From assembly GCF_022760925.1 (NCBI RefSeq), contig NZ_JAKTNT010000008.1, positions 1-64,000 on the forward strand: 64,000 bases of DNA, read 5' to 3'. The stretch's first letter is position 1; the number at the start of each line of letters is the position of its first letter. Positions 60,635-64,000 of this stretch are shown in pieces. The DNA comes from Thermus hydrothermalis. Lineage in GTDB: Bacteria; Deinococcota; Deinococci; Deinococcales; Thermaceae. A model generated the notes under the pieces. The model was given only the letters and a program-made list of their open reading frames with translations. It ran no database searches and was not told the origin of the DNA. Made by a program: the position numbers and the translations under genes.

Positions 60635-61570
60635 CTAGGTGTGGTCCTGGACCACCTTGAGCCCCAGGGCCTTTAGCCTTTCCACCAGGGCCCGCACCGC
60701 CCCTTTCACCCCCTCGGTGATGAGGGGGCTTCCAAAGCGGCTCACCCCGGCGTAGACGCCGTGGGCGCTTGGCCGCACCTCCAGGAGGAGGTCTTGGGTG
60801 AGGTCCTCCTCCTCGAGGTGGGTGAGGACATAAAACCCCTTTTCTCCCTTTGCGGTTTCCAAAAACACCGCCACCCCGCCCGGCACCGGCACGGGGGTTT
60901 TCCCTAGCTCCAGGGCCTCGGGCAGGCTTCCTTCCAAGAGGGCGTGGGCCACAGCGTACCTCCTTATGGGGGGCCAAGGGGTGGGGTCCTCCCCCACCTT
61001 GGTGAAGACGGCGTGGAAGAAGGGGCGCCCCGCTTCCCGCCACTTGAGGGCGTACTTGGTCCTCAGGTGGGCCTCGGGGGGCGGCTTCACCTCCACCCGG
61101 TAAAGCCCCGTCTTGGCCGCCTCCTCGAGGGCGAAGCGGAAGTACGCCTCGTGGTCCGTGGTGAGGAGGAGGCTTCCCCCTTCCCGAAGCCGGGTGGAAA
61201 GCCTGCGGAAAAAGCCTTCCTGGAGAAGGCGCCTTTCCTGGTGCCGCTTCTTGGGCCAGGGGTCGGGGAAGTTCACGATGACTTCCTGCAGGCTTCCCGG
61301 GGGCACCAGGTTCCTTAGGGCGAAGGGGCCTTCCCCGTGATAAAGGCGCACGTTTTCCACACCAAAGCGGCGCATCCTCCTGTAGGCCCTGAGGACGCTC
61401 GCCGCCGAAACCTCGGCCCCCAGGACGAGCCAACCCGGACGGGCCAGGGCGTACTCCAGGGTGAAGCGCCCATCCCCAAAGCCGATCTCCAAGGCCAAGG
61501 GGCCTTCCCGCCCGAAGAGGTCCCGGGGAGCGGGCGGCCAGGTGGGGAGGAGGGCGGGGCGCACCAGCAC
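60635..61570 (-). CDS. trmB: tRNA (guanine-N7-)-methyltransferase with C-terminal extension
   Basis: 311 residues. SAM motif [16 protein letters not shown], then [15 protein letters not shown], and the tRNA site [19 protein letters not shown]; makes m7G46 in tRNA. The C-terminal third (about 210-311) is an added domain absent from E. coli TrmB and known from Thermus and Aquifex enzymes. GTG at 61570; TATAAT ends eight bases upstream, so the mRNA is probably leaderless. Confidence 0.93.
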   Translation of the reverse strand: MLVRPALLPTWPPAPRDLFGREGPLALEIGFGDGRFTLEYALARPGWLVLGAEVSAASVLRAYRRMRRFGVENVRLYHGEGPFALRNLVPPGSLQEVIVNFPDPWPKKRHQERRLLQEGFFRRLSTRLREGGSLLLTTDHEAYFRFALEEAAKTGLYRVEVKPPPEAHLRTKYALKWREAGRPFFHAVFTKVGEDPTPWPPIRRYAVAHALLEGSLPEALELGKTPVPVPGGVAVFLETAKGEKGFYVLTHLEEEDLTQDLLLEVRPSAHGVYAGVSRFGSPLITEGVKGAVRALVERLKALGLKVVQDHT

Positions 61571-61578
61571 GAGGGGGC

Positions 61579-61584
61579 ATTATA
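61579..61584 (-). promoter_or_regulatory. -10 element of trmB
   Basis: Consensus TATAAT (61584-61579), eight bases before the GTG at 61570, so transcription would begin at or next to the start codon. The -35 is weak. Confidence 0.65.
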
Positions 61585-61642
61585 CAGGGCTTTCAAACCC
61601 CTTTCACAGGCCGGGCCTAGGGTGAGGCTAGAGGAGGTGCCC

Positions 61643-62260
61643 ATGGCCCTATTTGGAAGCCTCAATTCCCTGCCCCTGGAGGAAATTTTGCAGATGCTTT
61701 CCCACAAGGAGGGGGCCTTGGAGATTTGGAACCTCAAGGGGATGCCCGCCACCACCCTGTACCTCAAGCCGGGCTTTATCCGCTCCGTGGACCAAAACGG
61801 CAAGCCCCTGGATCCCGTGGCGGCCAAGGCAACCCTTCAAGCCCTGCTTTCCGCCCGGGAGGGGAGCTTTGAGTTCCTGCCGGGGGCAAGGCCTTCCCAC
61901 AAGGTGCGCTTAAATCTGCCCGTGGAGAAGGTGCTCTTGGGCTTTATCACCCTCCAAGACGAGCTAGAGCGGTACCGGCCATTCCTGCCCCACCCCGAGG
62001 CCCTTTTCCAGGCGGCGGGAAACTTTCCCAAGGACCCCCGTTTTAAGGAGTTCTTCTGTCAAGCCCTTCCCCACCTGGAGCGAGGCGCCTCGGCGCAGGA
62101 GCTCGCGCAAAAGCTCCAGCTACCCCTGGACCACGTGCGCCTCTACCTATATCGGCTTCAGCTTTTGGGGATGGTGGAGCGCCTTGAGGGCCAGGAAAGG
62201 GGTCAACTTGCTCGGGGCTTGATGGCCCAGCTTAGAGGCCTGTGGAACCGAAAGGGGTAG
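61643..62260 (+). CDS. DUF4388 (PATAN-like) protein
   Basis: 205 residues from the ATG at 61643 with GAGGAGG upstream. The first 100 residues match DUF4388: MALFGSLNSLPLEEILQMLS and GALEIWNLKG-type core, known from signalling proteins of Thermus and deltaproteobacteria. The C-terminal part looks like a winged-helix (AQELAQKLQLPLDHVRLYLYRLQLLGMVERLEG). Precedes an HD-GYP response regulator by two bases, and is probably its signalling partner. Confidence 0.85.
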   Translation: MALFGSLNSLPLEEILQMLSHKEGALEIWNLKGMPATTLYLKPGFIRSVDQNGKPLDPVAAKATLQALLSAREGSFEFLPGARPSHKVRLNLPVEKVLLGFITLQDELERYRPFLPHPEALFQAAGNFPKDPRFKEFFCQALPHLERGASAQELAQKLQLPLDHVRLYLYRLQLLGMVERLEGQERGQLARGLMAQLRGLWNRKG

Positions 62261-62262
62261 CT

Positions 62263-63204
62263 ATGCGCCTCTTGGTGGTGGACGATGACCCGGTGCAGCG
62301 CCGCCTCCTCATGCGGGCCCTAGCCCCCTTGGAGGTGGAGGTGGTGGAGGCCAGGAATGGCCAGGAGGCCCTGGACCTTTTCAGGGATGGCTTGCCCCAC
62401 GTGGTCCTCACCGACCTCCATATGCCCGTGATGGACGGGCTGGAGCTCACGCGGCGGGTCAAGTCCCAAGACCCGCTCCTTCCCGTCATCCTCCTCACCG
62501 CCGACGGCGAGCGGGAGATGCGGCTAAAGGGGATTGAGGCGGGGGCGGACGATCTCCTAAACCGGCCCGTGGACCTGGCGGAACTCCGCCTTAGGGTCAA
62601 GGGGCACCTGGAAAGACGGCGCCTCCAGGAACGCCTGGAGGACCTGGAGCGCACCCTGCTCGCCCTCATGCGGGCGGTGGAGATGAAGGACGCCTACACC
62701 GCCGGCCACAGGGAAAGGGTGGCCCGCTACGCCCTTTGGACGGCGGAGGAGCTGGGTGCCCGGGAGGAGGAGCGTAGGGACCTCTACCTGGGGGCTTTGC
62801 TGCACGATGTGGGGAAGATCGCCATTCCCGACCACATCCTGCGGGGCGGCTACACCCTCACGGAGGCGGAGTGGCGCCTTATCCGGGAGCACCCGGTGAA
62901 GGGGGACGAGATCCTGAAGCCCCTCAGGGCCTACCCCCGCCTCCGCCCCTACGTGCGCTGGCACCACGAGAAGCTGGACGGCTCCGGCTACCCGGACGGG
63001 ATCACCGAGGTGCCCCCTTTGGTCCAAGCGGTGGCCGTCGCCGACATCTACGATGCCCTTACCAGCGTGCGCACCTACCGCCACCCGGCAAGGCCAGAGG
63101 AGGCCCTGGAAGCCCTGAGGAAGGAAGCGGACCAGGGCCGGCTTTCCCAGGAAGTGGTGCGGGCTTTTAGGAGCGCCCTTTTGCGAAACCGCGCCCTGCG
63201 TTAA
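62263..63204 (+). CDS. Response regulator with HD-GYP output (RpfG-like)
   Basis: 313 residues from the ATG at 62263. Receiver domain with VDDDP (6-10), phospho-acceptor Asp51 in VVLTDLHMP, then an HD-GYP domain with GALLHDVGKIAIPD and WHHEKLDGSGYPDG. Probably degrades cyclic-di-GMP when phosphorylated. It follows the DUF4388 gene by two bases, so the two form an operon. Overlaps the convergent UbiD-family gene by four bases. Confidence 0.93.
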   Translation: MRLLVVDDDPVQRRLLMRALAPLEVEVVEARNGQEALDLFRDGLPHVVLTDLHMPVMDGLELTRRVKSQDPLLPVILLTADGEREMRLKGIEAGADDLLNRPVDLAELRLRVKGHLERRRLQERLEDLERTLLALMRAVEMKDAYTAGHRERVARYALWTAEELGAREEERRDLYLGALLHDVGKIAIPDHILRGGYTLTEAEWRLIREHPVKGDEILKPLRAYPRLRPYVRWHHEKLDGSGYPDGITEVPPLVQAVAVADIYDALTSVRTYRHPARPEEALEALRKEADQGRLSQEVVRAFRSALLRNRALR

Positions 63205-64000
63205 AGCCCGTACTCCTCCCAGCGGGCCTCCACCAGGGCCTGCACCTTGGGGTCCATGCGGATCCGCTCGGGCCAGACCCGCTGGAAGCCCTCCTCGGGG
63301 AGCTTCCGGGTGCCGTCCAGGACCAGCACGGGGCCTTCCACCCCGGGCATCACCCGGGCGTCCCGCTCGGGGTCAATGTTGTTGAGCACGGCCCAAAGGA
63401 GCTCTTCCGGGGTCAGGGCGGTGTCGGCGTCTGCGAGGAGGAGGAGGCGGATGCCGGCGCTTTGGGGTGCCTTTAGGAGCCTTTCCGCCACCTCCCAGGC
63501 CTGGTGGGGCCGCCTCTTCTCCAAGGCCACCCCCCAAAGCCCCGGCCACTGCCGTTGGGCGAGGGCCTCCGGGTCCTCCGGGAGGGCGGCGTGGGCCTTG
63601 GGGGTGAAGGGCACCTCTCCTCCTTCTTCGGGGAGCTTGCGCGTGCCGTCTAGGAAGAGCTTCCCCCCGAAGGCGAAGGCGCGGGCACTATGGTCCAGGA
63701 CGTCCACGGGGCCCCGGAGGAGGAGGGTGTCGCGGCCGGGGAGGGCGTGCTTTAGGGCTTCCAGGAGGGCGGCGAAGCCGGGTTTCACGGGCACCTCCCC
63801 GTCCACCGCCACAATGACCTTGGCAAACATCATCTGTCCGAGGCCCAGCATCCCGTAGGCCACCTTGTAGGCCTGGCCCGGGTACGCCTTCCTTAGGCTC
63901 ACGTTCACCCAGTTGTGGGCCACTCCCTCGGGGGGCATGTGGTAGTCCACCACCTCGGGCAACACGAGGCGCAGGGCGGGGAGGAAGAGCCTTTCCGTGG
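63201..64000 (-). CDS. UbiD-family decarboxylase (3' part)
   Basis: Open to the right edge, at least 266 codons visible. C-terminal region of UbiD: VAHNWVNVSLRKAYPGQAYKVAYGMLGLGQMMFAKVIVAVD and the duplicated LDGTRKLPEEG (in FLDGTRKLPEEGGEVPF and VLDGTRKLPEEGFQRV). UbiD enzymes use prenylated FMN to decarboxylate aromatic or unsaturated acids, for example in menaquinone or ubiquinone synthesis. The metal- and flavin-binding N-terminal part lies outside the window, so the substrate cannot be judged. Confidence 0.85.
   Translation of the reverse strand, partial: TERLFLPALRLVLPEVVDYHMPPEGVAHNWVNVSLRKAYPGQAYKVAYGMLGLGQMMFAKVIVAVDGEVPVKPGFAALLEALKHALPGRDTLLLRGPVDVLDHSARAFAFGGKLFLDGTRKLPEEGGEVPFTPKAHAALPEDPEALAQRQWPGLWGVALEKRRPHQAWEVAERLLKAPQSAGIRLLLLADADTALTPEELLWAVLNNIDPERDARVMPGVEGPVLVLDGTRKLPEEGFQRVWPERIRMDPKVQALVEARWEEYGL

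Overview
This is a GC-rich chromosomal segment from a Thermus species. The evidence is a pil cluster of the pilM-N-O-W type, a homoisocitrate dehydrogenase of the kind used for lysine synthesis through alpha-aminoadipate, a CsoR with the Cys41/His66/His70 ligand set, a copper-type laccase, heavy use of GTG starts, and many genes that look leaderless. Several proteins (the isocitrate dehydrogenase relative, CsoR, CopZ) closely resemble what I remember of T. thermophilus without being identical, so another Thermus species is likely. I see no rRNA, insertion sequence, CRISPR array or prophage.

Layout. 0-2.6 kb: type IV pilus/competence operon pilM-pilN-pilO-(pilW, cut by the edge), minus strand. 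2.7-6 kb: homoisocitrate dehydrogenase, then a membrane signalling locus with a 29-residue peptide gene, a multi-pass HD-GYP protein and a DUF5317 membrane protein. 6.0-6.6 kb: an AT-rich gene-free stretch and tRNA-Phe/tRNA-Asp. 6.6-11.7 kb: an SRA-like small protein, pantothenate kinase, OsmC, a cell-wall amidase, a Ser/Thr kinase, a patatin and signal peptidase I. 11.7-14.3 kb: lutABC lactate utilisation. 14.3-18 kb: a P2-type ATPase and SufS.

18-30.8 kb is a copper-handling island: CopB-type ATPase, laccase, DUF302 protein, Met-rich secreted protein, two SHOCT membrane proteins, a CcdA-like membrane protein with a METTL7-like methyltransferase, a propeller protein with CueP, a two-component system, and copA-csoR-copZ. 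Two regulatory layers are visible. CsoR has a double dyad over the copZ promoter. Five other promoters share one architecture: a YTTTAY-N4-[G/C]CTT[A/T]AY-like box placed exactly 10 bases upstream of the -10, which I propose is the binding site of the two-component regulator. I regard this as the strongest undescribed system here.

30.8-34.7 kb: suf operon (sufC-sufB-terminator-sufD-Rieske) behind a perfect 10-5-10 operator-like dyad. 34.8-37.5 kb: a 920-residue P-loop/helical-repeat protein. 37.6-46.4 kb: isocitrate lyase and a long co-directional run (aldo-keto reductase, MFS, GlcD-type oxidase, NIPSNAP-like protein, MacB/LolD-type ABC exporter, CoA-disulfide-reductase-like enzyme), then a CDGSH protein. 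46.4-51.2 kb: A-type Fe-S carrier and a dipeptide-type ABC importer. 51.2-55.6 kb: fbpABC iron importer and truA; fbpA and half of fbpB are of unusual, AT-richer composition. 55.6-64 kb: a phosphatase-superfamily protein, OsmC, zinc-ribbon coiled coil, MBL hydrolase, rhodanese, Hsp20, a MalY-type aminotransferase, TrmB, a DUF4388 protein with an HD-GYP response regulator, and the 3' part of a UbiD-family gene.
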